64,000 nucleotides of DNA from Lepturacanthus savala (taxonomy: Eukaryota; Chordata; Actinopteri; Scombriformes; Trichiuridae), in the NCBI GenBank assembly GCA_030544235.1, contig CM060465.1, positions 34,672,488 through 34,736,487 on the forward strand. The letters run 5' to 3'. A program made the position numbers and the translations under genes. The notes below the pieces were generated by a model. The model did no database searches, was not told where the DNA came from, and saw only the letters and a list, made by a program, of their open reading frames with translations. This document shows positions 34,000 through 46,959 of this stretch, piece by piece (positions within the stretch are counted from its first letter, which is position 1; each line of letters starts with the position of its first letter).

Positions 34000-34985
34000 A
34001 ATGATCTGCCAATCTACATGTTGATTGAAAAGCATTGATTCTTTTTACTCTAATCTGCTGTTTCTCTCTTGTTCTTTGGCTTTTTTAAATAGAATATCTC
34101 ATTAGAATCTAATCTTATTGTATCCGTGTTTCACTGAAAACTGATGTTGAACAAACAAACTTCAGCTCATAATCACTTCCTGATATAAATGTACCTGTAA
34201 AGTCTGATTAATCAGGTTTGTAGGAGGAGGATCCATCATCAGCTTTAAAGTGATGCAGATTATTTAGATTAATTAGAGAAAAACACTGGAGTCATAGAGG
34301 AAATCAATTCCCTGTATATAGTAGAACAGTAATTAGCCTTTCCCCTGATAACTACACGTTCCCCAGAGTTTAAATCAGCTGAAAACACAAAGGTCACCAA
34401 GGGTTAAAGTCTCCTATTGATCGGACAGATAATTAACTTGATAAGTAACTTAACAACCTGCAGAGACTGGAATTCAGGAGGAAACAGAGCAAACGGTGAC
34501 CTGTAGATGCTGAAACCATGAATATTCACTCATTTCAAACAGGTTTCCGTGTTTTCCCAGAAGAGCTTTTTACTAAATGAGCATCTCCAGCTCAAAGTCC
34601 CACTTCACATTCATGTCAGAATGGTCTGTTTGTCTCCTGATTTCAGGTGTTAACACTCATCCCATGTTTCTGTCCCTGAAGCAGCTCCTCCATGAATTTA
34701 GAGTGAAACACTTGGAGAGAAGCCGAGTTCCATCTCACCACAAATTAACCAAACTACAATATTTAAAGGTGCAGTTTGTAGAGTTTTTAGAGCACAGAGG
34801 ACCAGATGTGGCAGGAATGGAAGCTAATGATCATGAGTGGTTTAATTAACGAGTAATTCAATCAAAAACAACAACCGTTGTGTTTTAAAGCAGTAGAATT
34901 AGCTGCTTTCTGTTTCCTCATTTCATTAGCTGATATTTTGGTACCAATTCATTAAGATGAAAACAAATGGCTTCATAAACTGTTA
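34000..34985. other. Intergenic sequence, nothing firm
   Basis: AT-rich sequence. TAAAGGTGCAGTTTGTAGAG at 34764 resembles the start of an interspersed repeat common in fish. An open frame at 34577-34849 overlaps this fragment and has no known domain. Confidence 0.4.
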
Positions 34986-34989
34986 TACT

Positions 34990-36090
34990 GTTAAAAAAGT
35001 GCACTAAAGTGCCCCCTAGGAGCCAAAATCTGTGCTAAAGTGCCCTCATGGCAGCCAAAACATGTCCTTAATTGCACTCTTAGGAGCTAAAAGTATGTTT
35101 AGACGCACTCTTTAAAAAAAAAAAACAAGCTAAAGTTCTCTCTAGGAGACAAAACATTTACAAAAATGGCCTCATGGCAGCCAAAACGCTTGCTAAAGTG
35201 CCCTCTAGGAGCTTTAAAGCATTCTAAAGTGCCTTAATGACAGCCGAAATATATGCTAAAGTGCCCTCTAGGAGCCAAAACACATGCTAAAGTGCCCTCT
35301 AGGAGCTAAAACACATGCTAAAGTGCCCTCTAGGAGCTAAAATATGCGCAACAGTGGCCCCTATGAACCAAAATGTCTGCTAAAGTGCCCTTGTGGCAGC
35401 CAAAACACTTGCTAGAATGCCCTCTAGCATGCTAAAGTGCCCTAATGACAGGCAAAATACATGCTAAAGTGCCTCCTAGGCGCCAAAACACATGCTAAAG
35501 TGCCCTCTAGGAGCCACAACACATGCTAAAGTGCCCTCTATGAGCCAAAATATGCACAACAGTGGCTCCATAAGCCAAAATGCGTGCTAAAGTGCCCTTG
35601 TGGCAGCCAAAATGCTTGATAAAGTGCCTCTAAGAGCTATAAAACATGCTAAAGTGCCCTAATGACAGCCAAAACACATGCTAAAGTGCCCTCTACGAGC
35701 CAAAATATATGCTAAAGTGTCCCCTGGGAGCTAAAAAGTGTGCTAAAGTGCCCTCTAGGAGCCAAAACACATGCTAAAGTGCCCTCTATGAGCCAAAATA
35801 TGCGCAACAGTGGCCCCTATGAACCAAAATGTCTGCTAAAGTGCCCTTGTGGCAGCCAAAACACTTGCTAGAATGCCCTCTAGCATGCTAAAGTGCCCTA
35901 ATGACAGCCAAAATACATGCTAAAGTGCCTCCTCGGTGCCAAAATATGTGCTAAAGTGTCCCCTAGGAGCTAAAAAAGTATGCTAAAGTGCCCTCTAGGA
36001 GCCAAAATATGTGGTAAAGTGTCCCGTAGAAACTAAAAAGTGTGCTAAAGTGCCCTCTAGGAGCCAAAATCCATGCTATAGTACCGTCCA
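34990..36090 (+). repeat. TAAAGTGC minisatellite, block 1
   Basis: About 35 units of 28-34 bp follow the pattern GCTAAAGTGCCCTCTAGGAG then CCAAAACACAT. A higher-order period is visible: TATGCGCAACAGTGG occurs at 35343 and 35799 (456 bp apart) with the same succession of variant monomers between. It is non-coding; stop codons fall in all frames. Confidence 0.92.
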
Positions 36091-36690
36091 AAGAAGAAAT
36101 AAGTAATTCCACCCTAATCCAATCCTAGAAATCTCTAAAAAATGAACAGAAATTCTACTCAGAAATAATAAAGCAACTACAACCAGTTTAAAAACTATAT
36201 CTAGAGTTAGATCAATTCATTGATTAAATTTATTTTGGTTTGTATGGATGTAGATTTGTGTATAAAAGCTGTTTTATTTCATTATTTAAAGCATTTTATT
36301 TGCAGATATAAAGGTGAAACAGGGACAACTCCTGGGTTTAAGTCATATTCTCCTACACAGTCATTAATGTTTATGATATAAAACATCTCTGGAATAGACA
36401 AACAAGGTTTTTAATGCGGACGGGAAACATGATGCAGGAAAAACAACATTACAGTAAAGGGCGATTTCATGAAATATTAATGGAGCTCAGAATCCTGTTA
36501 AACTAAAAGCTGTTTGCTCTCAAATCACGAAGCAGCAGAGGCTTCATTTATCTACAAACACATCTGATAAACGTAGAAATGGACAAATTTCTTCCGTAGT
36601 AGTGACACAAAGAGTGGTAATACTTTAAAACTTTGAATTCTGGAAGAACAAATGGTAATAAAGTGTGTGGAGGCTGTATTTAATGGGGTG
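36090..36690. other. Intergenic sequence
   Basis: AT-rich sequence between two repeat blocks. TGAAATATTAATGGAGCTCAG near 36470 may be non-repetitive ancestral DNA. No gene is recognised. Confidence 0.4.
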
Positions 36691-37150
36691 AGGATCAATC
36701 TCTTGGGAGGATGCACCTTTTTTTTTTTTTATTGTGGAGACTGTATAATATTGGACGGCGACTTTAATCACATTCTAGACAACATATAAAGTTCCACTGA
36801 GTACACTCGCCATACATCAACTTGTAAAGGAGCCGGGCCCGGTGGATGTCTGGAGGCTGACAAATCACATAACCATAAAACGCATCTCAGGAGAGATTAT
36901 TTTTTAGTAGGCGAAAGCATGATTGAGCCTGTTATGGACATTATAATAGGGCTCATAGCACTAATAGACCATGCTACAGTGGTTAACAACACTTTCTCAG
37001 AGAGGGAGGACCTGGATGTGGAGCCTCAACACGTCTTTATTTCAACTGGTAGAAGACGAAAGATCTCTGTGTTTTATTCCCCAAAAAAGCCTGGGATCTT
37101 CTGAAAGGATGCTGGAGGAGGAAAAATACAGTGAGAACTTATCAAGATAT
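36690..37150 (+). pseudogene. Decayed L1-like LINE ORF2 endonuclease fragment
   Basis: Translation across frames gives pieces of an APE-type endonuclease. GGDFNHILDN is at about 36755 (compare GDFN in L1 ORF2). VDVWRLTN follows near 36842. DYFLVGESMIEPVMDIIIG and DHATV lie in the 36919-37104 frame (compare DYFL...SDHAPV). TWMWSLNTSLF is in the neighbouring frame near 37009 (compare TTWRLNTSLL). Frame changes, stops and a deletion between VDVWRL and DYFLV show it is dead. The similarity is judged by eye from family knowledge of fish L1-like elements. Its last 90 bp pass directly into the satellite that follows. Confidence 0.7.
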
Positions 37151-39590
37151 TAAATAAGATGTATAATAAGCTGAATTTGGCATATTTAGACTCAAAATTA
37201 ATTCCTAATTTCCTGAAAATTGCTGTCAAGGCAAAGAGGACTGTACCATCTGGGAGGGGTAGAAGTTGAAAAAATACAGTGAGAACTTATCAAGCAACAA
37301 TTAACTGTAATTAATGTATAATAAGATGAATTTATCACATTTAGAGTCAAAATTAATTCCCAATTTCCTGAAAACGGCTGCTTAAAGTCAAAGTAAAAAG
37401 GACTGTACCATCTGGGAGGCCTCTAGTTCTCAGTGTATTTTTTCAACTCCTCCCCCTTTAATACACTGAGAACTTACCAAGCAATAATTAACTGTATAAT
37501 TAGATGAATTTACCATAATTTGGCTCTAAATTAATTCCTAATTTCCTGAAAATTGCTGTCAAGGCAAAGAGGACTGTACCATCTGGGAGGGGTAGAAGTT
37601 GAAAAAATACAGTGAGAACTTATCAAGCAACAATTAACTGTAATTAATGTATAATAAGTTGAATTTATCACATTTAGAGTCAAAATTAATGCCTAATTTC
37701 CTGAAAACTGCTGCTTAAAGTCAAAGTAAAAAGGACTGTACCATCTGGGAGGCCTCTAGTTCTCAGTGTATTTTTTCAACTCCTCCCCCTTTAATACACT
37801 GAGAACTTATCAAGCAACAATTAACTGTATAATAAGATGAATTTGTGATACATTGGGTCAAAATTAATTCATAATTTCTTGAAAAATCTGGAAAATTGCT
37901 GCTTAATGTCAAAGTAAAAAGGACTGTACCATCTGGGAGGCCTCTAGGGTATTTATAGAGGGACCGAATCTAAAAAATATAATGAGAACTGACTAAAATG
38001 TAAAATAAGATGTTTAATAAGCTGAATTTATCACATTTAGAGTCTAAATTAATTCCTAAATTCTTGAAAACTGCTGCTTAAAGTCAAAGTAAAAAGGACT
38101 GTACCATCTGGGAGGCCTCTAGGGTATTTATAGAGGGACAGAATCTAAAAAATATAATGAGAACTGACTAAAATAAGATGTATAATAAGCTGAATTTGGC
38201 ATATTTAGAGTCTAAATTAATTCCTAATTTCCTGAAAAATCTGGAAAACTGCTGCTTAAAGTCAAAGTAAAAAGGACTGTACCATCTGGGAGGCCTGTGA
38301 GGTATTTATAAGGAACAGAAGTTGAAAAAAATACACTGAGAACTTATCAAGCAACAATTAACTGTAATTAATGTATAATAAGATGAATTTATCACATTTA
38401 GAGTCAAAATTAATTCCCAATTTCTTGAAAACTGCTGCTTAAAGTCAAAGTAAAAAGGACTGTACCATCTGGGAGGCCTCTAGTTCTCAGTGTATTTTTT
38501 CAACTCCTCCCCCTTTAATACACTGAGAACTTACCAAGCAACAATTAACTGTATAATTAGATGAATTTACCATAATTTGGCTCAAAATTAATTCCTAATT
38601 TCCTGAAAATTGCTGTCAAGGCAAAGAGGACTGTACCATCTGGGAGGGGTAGAAGTTGAAAAAATACAGTGAGAACTTATCAAGCAACAATTAACTGTAT
38701 AATAAGATTAATTTGCCATAATTTGGCTCAAAATTAATTCCTAATTTCTTGAAAAATCTGGAAAATTGCTGCTTAATGTCAAAGTAAAAAGGACTGTACC
38801 ATCTGGGAGGCTTGTAGGCTATTTATCGAGGGTCCGAATCTAAAAAAATATAATGAGAACTGACTAAAATGTAAAATAAGATGTTTAATAAGCTGAATTT
38901 ATCACATTTAGAGTCTAAATTAATTCTTAATTTCTTGAAAATTGCTGCTTAAAGTCAAAGTAAAAAGGACTGTACCATCTGGGAGGCCTCTAGGGTATTT
39001 ATAGAGGGACCAAATCTAAAAAATATAATGAGAACTGACTAAAATAAGATGTATAATAAGAATAAATATATAATAAGAATGTATAATTTGGCATATTTAG
39101 AGTCTAAATTAATTCCTAATTTCCTGAAAAATCTGGAAAACTGCTGCTTAAAGTCAAAGTAAAAAAGGACTGTACCATCTGGGAGGCCTCTGAGGTATTT
39201 ATAAGGGACAGAAGTTGAAAAAAATACACTGAGAACTTATCAAGCAATAATTAAACGTATAATATGTATTGTATAAGATCTCAATGTTTTTTCCCAAAAA
39301 ACTTGGGATCTATTGAAAGGATGCAGTGTCCTGGAGGAGTTTTAGGTATTTATAAGGGGCAGAATCTGAAAAAATACAGTGAGAACTTATCAAGATATTA
39401 AATAAGATGTATATTAAGCAGAATTTGTCATATTTAGACTCTAAATTAATTCCTAATTTCTTGAAAAATCTGGAAAATCGCTGCTTAATGTCAAAGTAAA
39501 AAGGACTGTACCATCTGGGAGGCCTCTAGGGTATTTATAGAGGGTCCGAATCTAAAAAATATGTAAAATAAGATGTTTAATAAGCTGAAT
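37150..39590 (+). repeat. 160-200-bp satellite adjoining the LINE fragment
   Basis: Thirteen copies of CTGTACCATCTGGGAGG begin at 37241, 37403, 37574, 37736, 37924, 38099, 38277, 38460, 38631, 38794, 38970, 39170 and 39506. The spacing is mostly 162-200 bp. Units also hold AATTAATTCCTAATTTCCTG, GAGAACTTATCAAGCAACAA and CATTTAGAGTC. Some units carry a local inverted piece (TCTCAGTGTATTTTTTCAAC, the complement of the GAAAAAATACAGTGAGA block). The LINE-like segment at 37063-37150 recurs at 39271-39400, near the other end of the array. Confidence 0.9.
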
Positions 39591-39769
39591 TTATCATATT
39601 TAGACTCAAAATTACTTGTACAGATGGATAAAAAAAACTTAAAAATTGCTGCCAACACTCAAACATAAAGAAAAGTACCTGGAATATAAATAATATATTT
39701 ATATATAATTTAGTGACAACTTGATTGACTAGATGTAAATAACTATGTATATTTAACACGTTTTTAGGT

Positions 39770-40065
39770 TTTTCTCCACCTGTAGAGATACTTTTTAGTC
39801 TAAATATGCCAAATTTACCTCATTATACATTTATCACCTTAACAAGTTCTCACTACATTTTTTCAGATTCTTCTGACTTTTGGCACCAATTTTCCTTATT
39901 TTTCAGGAAATTAGGAATTATTTGAGTCTAAAATATGACAAAATCATCTTATATGCGTTATATAACATCTTAAGTTCTCACTATATTTTTTTCACATTTT
40001 TTCCTCTTATAAATACCCTGTGTCCAATATACATTCCAATTATTCTATATAATGCAATTATACAT
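39770..40065 (-). repeat. Inverted, diverged copies of the satellite unit
   Basis: AAGTTCTCACTA then TTTTTTCAGATTCT, followed by TCAGGAAATTAGGAATTATT, is the reverse complement of the satellite unit. A second AAGTTCTCACTATATTTTTT and TTATAAATACCCTG follow. This makes about two units in opposite orientation about 200 bp after the main array. Confidence 0.75.
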
Positions 40066-41755
40066 GAAAAATAAAACATTATAGATATTCACCTACAGCC
40101 TGGAATGCTGGTATTTTACATTAAAGCGACCCGAAGCCCAAATTATTATCCGACTAGCTACTTAAAACAAGTATTTCCACATCTAGAAAAGGTTATTTGG
40201 CAACTGTATATGTATATCTTTTGGTTCTTGAACGTTTCCTTCTCTGGCTCAATAGAATACAGAATAAAAGAGAAATGATATTAATGGACTGAAAGGGAAA
40301 AACCCAACGTCTGTACTTGTATAGATGCTAGATCTCAGTGCTTTTCTGACTTCAAACCTCCGATTTACGATTACAATTGAACGCACCTCGTTCTTTGTGC
40401 TTTGACTTTTGTCTTTGACTCATTTTGAGTCCAAATATGGCAAATTTATCTGATTATATATATATGTTATCTTATCTTGAACCCCTCAAAGCTAAAAGGA
40501 CTGTGCTGTATTTATAAGGAGCAGATCGTAGCTTGTGATATGTGACGTTAAATGAGACGTTTAATTTCCATTTATACAGGAAAGTTGCTGCCAACAGTCC
40601 CATATGTTCTATCAGCTACTGGTGGAGTCTAAAGGTTCTTGTTGGTCCCAGTCACCTTTAATCAATATCAACCTCAGACGCTGCAATTACACAGGATCAA
40701 CTTATGAAAGTGATTCATTTAATGAAGTCAGGAAGGCTCCAGGCTCCATATATATATATATTTATATACTCTGAAAGGATCCAACCAGTATTTCCCTGTA
40801 AGAATTAACGATTCCTTCCATTTTACACCAATAATCAGTCACGAGTTATGACTAAACTCTGATTTTGGGGTTTAACCACTTAAGCATCAGGTTTATTTAT
40901 CAGTTTTCCTGCTATAAATGGTAATAAATGGTGAATATCTCTACAAACACAAAGGTTATTGGACTTAAACCTGGAATTAAAATAAATCTACAACATGTGA
41001 GGTGACTACAGAAGAGTCAGAATCTATTTATGTTGCTGTTAGAGAGAAAATAGAGTTAGAATATTGTAAGAAAATATATATATAATATAAAAATACAGAT
41101 AAAAATGACCAAAATCAGGAAAAACTAATTGAAATAAGCTAAATTATCTGCAATGATTAATAAGATAAGGGGTTAATCAATTATTTGTCCATAAAATCAC
41201 ACAAACAGCTCAAATCTAAATGAAATACTACTGATATTATATTAAACTATTCTCTCTCTTATATTTAATCACTCAAATCTCTAGAATAACCAACAATTAT
41301 ATTATTATTTTTTGGTTTATGGGCATATTTGTGCAGCAGTGACTATAATTACCAGTCATTTAATGATATTCAGCTTAATTCAGACACAGATACAGGAAAC
41401 TTTGTGCAGATTTTAGCAGTTTAATGCTAATTAATACGTCTCCACTACTTCAAACGATGTTTAATTCTATTTCTGTGAAGGTTCCACTCAGCGTTTCAGC
41501 GTTTATAATATGTAAATTAGACATTGACTCCACCCAATAGTTGAAAATAGTGGAATAAAAAAATGCTCGCAGTAATTCAGTGGTATTGTTACTTAGTGAT
41601 TTTCCTATTTGCTCTGAATTTTAATGAAATAAGATTTTACTAATAATGAATGACTAATAATTAATTACTAATTATGAATAATAATGAATGAATAGTGATG
41701 AAAAAATGTTTTTATTAGTTTAATAATCCACCAAGTTTCTCACAATATCCCTAAA
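40065..41755. other. Intergenic sequence, possible old LINE debris
   Basis: AAAAGGACTGTGCTGTATTT at 40494 is a further satellite fragment in forward orientation. The part at 40100-40400 has a somewhat coding-like texture but no motif I can name. The rest is AT-rich with nothing recognised. Confidence 0.4.
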
Positions 41756-41760
41756 TTATT

Positions 41761-41894
<134 letters not shown>

Positions 41895-42021
41895 ACAATC
41901 CAACACTTGATAAGACTTTCTATAACAGTATTACTATATAAAACTATATAGAAATTACTACATAACTACTACTCTGTGAAAAGACTGGATATACTTTATG
42001 CTTATATACATTTTAAAGAAG

Positions 42022-42177
42022 CATATATACATACATATATATGTATATATATACATATATGTATGTATACACATATATACATACATATATATGTATATAT
42101 ACACATATATATGTATGTATATACATATACACACACACACACACACACACCTATATACACACACACACACACACACC

Positions 42178-42216
<39 letters not shown>

Positions 42217-42275
42217 CTATATACACACTCACACACACACATATATACTCTCTCACACACACACACACATATATA

Positions 42276-42307
<32 letters not shown>

Positions 42308-42681
42308 TATATACTCTCTCACACACACACACACATATATACTCTCTCACACACACACACACACACATATATACTCTCTCACACACACACACACACACAT
42401 ATATACTCTCTCACACACACACACACACACACATATATACTCTCTCACACACACACACACACACATATATACTCTCTCTCACACACACACACACATACTC
42501 ACACACACACACACACACACATATACTCACACACACACACACACATACTCACACACACATATACTCACACACACACACACATACTCACACACACACACAT
42601 ATACTCACACACACACACACATATACTCACACTCACACACACATATACTCACACTCACACACACACACACACACACATATA

Positions 42682-42755
<74 letters not shown>
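42022..42755. repeat. Compound CA-based micro/minisatellite
   Basis: About 730 bp begin with ATACAT steps and pass to CA runs punctuated by TATATACTCTCTCACAC (higher-order units of roughly 30-60 bp), then by ATACTCACAC, and end in a pure CA run of about 70 bp. The 270-codon frames on both strands are artefacts of dinucleotide and tetranucleotide periodicity. Confidence 0.97.
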
Positions 42756-42756
<1 letters not shown>

Positions 42757-42989
42757 TATATACATTATATATATTGTATACATTTTGCATACACAAATAA
42801 AAATCAGTGACAATGATATGGATATGTATAATGTATATAATGGGAAGAAAAAAGTGTTAAAGAAATAAATACATAATCATGAAAATAACTGATATCACAG
42901 AAAAAATAAATCAGTAAAAAAATAAAAGTCACTGAAATAGAAACCAAACAGATGAGGAGGTAAATTCACACATTCACGTCCAGTTTAAA

Positions 42990-43290
42990 ACAAAGACAAA
43001 CTCCTTTTCTGCAGCAGGATGTGAAATATGAATATATACTGTGCAGTGACAGAGCAGCCAATCACCTGATGATTGATAGAGATCATTATGCATTGATCCT
43101 ACACGGCTAAATCTTCAGGGGGATTTTGTCAATTTAAAAGTGAGATTACACATCATGTGCAGTAAAAGTGTCGGAGCAGTAATGGCTCCATTAAACTGAC
43201 AGCTGTGTTGTCAGCAGACAGAAAAAAGAGCCTTTTATTCCCAGCTTCAAAGACATTGATGCACATCAAAGCAGTAACTTTAGATTTTAA
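42990..43290. other. Candidate conserved non-coding element
   Basis: This is a non-repetitive block with CCAATCACCTGATGATTGAT, TCATTATGCAT (43083-43093) and AAACTGACAGCTGTG, which contain PBX/HOX-, POU- and TALE/bHLH-like cores. It lies between the CA satellite and the second TAAAGTGC block. Enhancer function is inference. Confidence 0.45.
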
Positions 43291-43369
43291 CTTCGTATTG
43301 TCCTTGAACTTCCTAATTAGTGCACTTCACTACACACTTTGATACAGATGGAGCCAAAATAGGAGCCAC

Positions 43370-44695
43370 AATGAGTACTAAAGTGCCCTCTAAGAGCATT
43401 AAACGTGTTCTAAAGTGCCCTCTAACAGCAAAAAACGTGTTCTAAAGTGCCCTCTAAGAGCAAAAAACGTGTTGTAAAGTGCCCTCTAAGAGCAAAAAAC
43501 GTGTTCTAAAGTGCCCTCTAAGAGCAAAAAACATGTTCTAAAGTGCCCTCTAAGAGCAAAAAACATGTTCTAAAGTGCCCTCTAAGAGCATTAAACGTGT
43601 TCTAAAGTGCCCTCTAAGAGCAAAAAACGTGTTCTAAAGTGCCCTCTAAGAGCAAAAACATGTTCTAAAGTGCCCTCTAAGAGCAAAAAACGGGTTCTAA
43701 AGTGCCCTCTAAGAGCAAAAACATGTTCTAAAGTGCCCTCTAAGAGCAAAAAACGTGTTCTAAAGTGCCCTCTAAGAGCAAAAAACATGTTCTAAAGTGC
43801 CCTCTAAGAGCAAAAAACGTGTTCTAAAGTGCCCTCTAAGAGCAAAAAACATGTTCTAAAGTGCCCTCTTGGGAGCCAACACATGTGCTAAAGTGCCCCC
43901 AAGTAGCAAAAACATGTGCTAAAGCTCCCTCAAGGAGCTAAACTGCACAGAAAAGTGGCCTCAAGGAGCCAACACTCATGCTAAAGTGACCACAATGAGT
44001 CAAAATGTCTGCTAAAGTGCCCTCAATGAGCCAAAACATGTATTAAAGTGGCCTCTTGCAAGGTATAAAGTGTGCTAAAGTGCCCTTTAATAGCCAATGT
44101 GTGTGTTATAGTGCCCCCAAGGAGCCAAAACACATGCAAAAGTCCTCTCAAGGGGCCAGCAGTCATGCTAAAGTGCCCTCTAAGAGCAAAAAACATGTTT
44201 TAAAGTGCCCTCTTGGGAGCCAACACATGTGCTAAAGCGCCTTCTAGCAGCCAAAATGTGCTAAAGTGCCCCCTAGTAGCAAACACATGTGCTAAAGCTA
44301 CCTCAAGGAGCTAAAATACACAGAAAAGTGGCCTCAAGGAGCCAAAATGCCTGATAAAGTGCCATTGAGGAGCCAAAACATATATTAAAGTGGCCTCTTG
44401 GGAGGTATAAAGTGTGCTAAAGTGCCCTTTAATAGCCAAAATGTGTGCTAAATTTCCCCCAAGGAGCCAAAACACACGCTAAAGTGCTCTCAAGGCGGTT
44501 GGCCGCCATGCTAAAGTGCCCTCAGAGAGCCAAAATGTCTGCTAAAGTGCCATTGAGGAGCCAAAACATGCATTAAAGTGGCCTTTTTGGAGGTATAAAG
44601 TGTGCTAAAGTTCCCTCTAACAGCCAAAATGCATGTGAAATTGCCCCCAATGAGCCCAAAATGAATGTTAAAGTGCCCCTAGGAGCCTAAAGTGA
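43370..44695 (+). repeat. TAAAGTGC minisatellite, block 2
   Basis: The first half (43370-43870) is a very homogeneous array of about 16 units of 29-31 bp (TCTAAAGTGCCCTCTAAGAG, then CAAAAAACGTGT). The second half (43870-44695) is a diverged mix of the same monomer with different tails. The open frames at 43591-43795 come from units whose length is near a multiple of three. The homogeneous half suggests recent expansion. Confidence 0.93.
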
Positions 44696-45870
44696 AAATC
44701 TTTTTTTTAGTTCTTAGTTCTTAAAAAAATACCACTTAATTTTTTTTGAATGAAAAGATTATCCATTAATTTAAATTTCTTCTGATAAATTTCTGAGAAA
44801 AAATAGTCAGAATATGCTTTTTTTAATTTATTTTTTTGCTGGAATGAATAATAAAATAAAAAAAATAGCCCAAGAATAAAATACCCATTTATTTCTAGTT
44901 CTGAAAAAAGATTTCCATTTTTTTTTTATTCCTGGAATTAATTAAAAAAATAAATCATGTATTAAAAATCTGAATTGTATAATTAAATCAAAACACCCCT
45001 TATTTTTTTTAATGAAAAGAATTAAATTAAACTTTAAATAATTAAATAAATTAAAATAAATTAAATACATTTGTTTTTTCCATTTGTTTTGCTGGAATGA
45101 ACAATAATAAAATTAAAAAAATAACCCAAGAATAAATTACCCATTTATTTCTAGTTCTGACAAATGATTTTCAGATTTTAATTATTTTTATTATAATTAT
45201 TATTAATTTAATAAAAATAAATCATCTATTAAAAGTCAATGAATAATAAAATAAGAAATAGCCCAAGAATAAATTACCCATTTTTTTTCCTAGTTCTGAA
45301 AAAAGATTTTCAGATTTTTTTATTCCTGGAATTAATAAAAAATAAATAAATCATGTATTAAAAATCAGAATTGTATAATTAAATCAAAACACCCCTTAAT
45401 TTTTTTTAATGAAAATAATTAAATTAAATTTTAAATAATTAAATTTAAATAAATTAAATTAATTTTTCTCCATTTTTTTTTCTGGAATGAACAATAATAA
45501 ATTAAATAAATTGCCGAAAAATAAATTACCATTTTTTTTTTCTTATTCTGAAAAAAGACTTAATTTAATAAAAATAAATCAGGAATTAAAAGTCAGAATT
45601 ACAATTATATCATTAAATCAAAATATCCCTTATTTTTTTTAAAGAAAAAAATAAATTACTCATTGATTTTATTTTTTTTCCCAGTTTTTTCTGCAATGAA
45701 TAATAATAAAATAATAAATAGCCCAAAAATAAATTACCCATTCTTTTTTTTTTATTTTATTTTTAATTCCTGGAATTAATTTAAAAAATAGTAAATCATG
45801 TATTAAAATCAATTGTCTAATTAAATCAAAATATCCCTTATTTTTTTCCCCAATTGTGAGAAATAAATAT
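44695..45870. repeat. AT-rich diverged tandem repeat, roughly 250-bp unit
   Basis: Blocks GGAATGAATAATAAAATAA, AGCCCAAGAATAAA, ACCCATTTATTTCTAGTTCTG, TATTCCTGGAATTAAT and AATCAAAACACCCCTTA recur in the same order four to five times. Unit length varies with T-run length. There is no coding content. Confidence 0.8.
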
Positions 45871-46235
45871 AAATATCTATAATTATTTTTTAGTAGCCCT
45901 AATACTCCACCCATTAGTTTGTGGACACGTATCTTTTATGGTAGTTGCACTTTCTGCTTCCGCCTGGAATAAAACCTGCTGTATAAATAAAGTTTTGCTT
46001 GCTTTAACCTATTCAGTTCAGTTCCTAACGCCTGAGGTCACTACAAGAAAACCAGGCAGCAACTCCTTATTTGCATTTAGATTGTTCTTCCATCATAAAG
46101 ACGGGAATGAGTTTTCAGCAGAAAGACATAATCCAGCCTCTTTGTTCCAGCGTTAGTGATGTCACAAAACCTCAGGCTGTAAACAGGGAAACAGATCCCA
46201 GGTCTGAGGGAACGGGTTCAACATGACTTTGACTT
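45870..46235. other. Intergenic sequence
   Basis: A mixed-composition segment with ACTCCTTATTTGCATTTAGA near 46060 (octamer-like ATTTGCAT). A 72-codon open frame (45938-46156) matches nothing known. Confidence 0.4.
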
Positions 46236-46239
46236 TTAT

Positions 46240-46580
46240 TTTGAAAACCGATCAATCGATTTAAAGAAGGTTCCAAATTTTCTGTCAATTGACTTATTGA
46301 AGAGCTGCAACAATCAATCAATTAGTTATTTTAATAATTGATTTGAGTCATTTTTAAGAAGAAAACGTCCAAATTCTCTGGTTCCAGCTTTTAAAGTCTA
46401 ATTATTTTCTTAAAAATGTAAAATACAAGAGCTGCAACAACTGGTCTGGACAGAAAAAGACATATTTGGTTGAATCTTCAACCACTGATCCACATTTTAT
46501 GAACCAATCAATCAATTAATTGATCTGAAACCATTAATCAACCATTTTTAATCAATGATCAACTATCAAACAGACATTAA
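46240..46580 (-). mobile_element. ATCGATTAATCG element, diverged reverse copies
   Basis: The internal block reads TCTCTGGTTCCAGCTTTTAA near 46374, with GAGCTGCAAC ends near 46302 and 46430. It is an isolated, decayed copy about 18 kb beyond the last dense cluster. Confidence 0.7.
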
Positions 46581-46959
46581 TACAGTATTTTAGCCGTTAT
46601 ATAACGTATATTAATATATTTATAGAGTCTTGCATGTCTGCCTCCATTCACTGGAATTATCAGATGTCTCTTTTGAAGCTTTGAAGTTTAGATTAAACCA
46701 TTTTCCATCCATCAAACACCAACTGTTTAGTGACTATCGTGTATTTTCCCCACTTCTTAATTAGCTTAAATCTAAATTAATCTCAAGAACTTTACTTTAA
46801 ATTGTCTCAACACAGCTGACCAACAGGAAAAGGAACCAATGATGTTCTCAAATACTGCATGTTTGTGATAATGCTCCTTGTGGAACATCAAGAAACAACA
46901 AGTTTTCAACTTTTTAAACAGTTGTTAGCTGCAGGTTTACTGCAGATAAACACATTTAA

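Noticed and set aside
40100..40480. Possible further LINE coding remnant
   Set aside because: The text has some coding-like texture, but I could not find a named motif in any frame.
41976..42868. Open frames of 270-275 codons of Thr/His/Ile
   Set aside because: Artefacts of CA-based repeats.
43370..44695. CRISPR-like look of regularly spaced short repeats
   Set aside because: The repeats are directly abutting minisatellite monomers without unique spacers, and the host is clearly a vertebrate with no cas genes.
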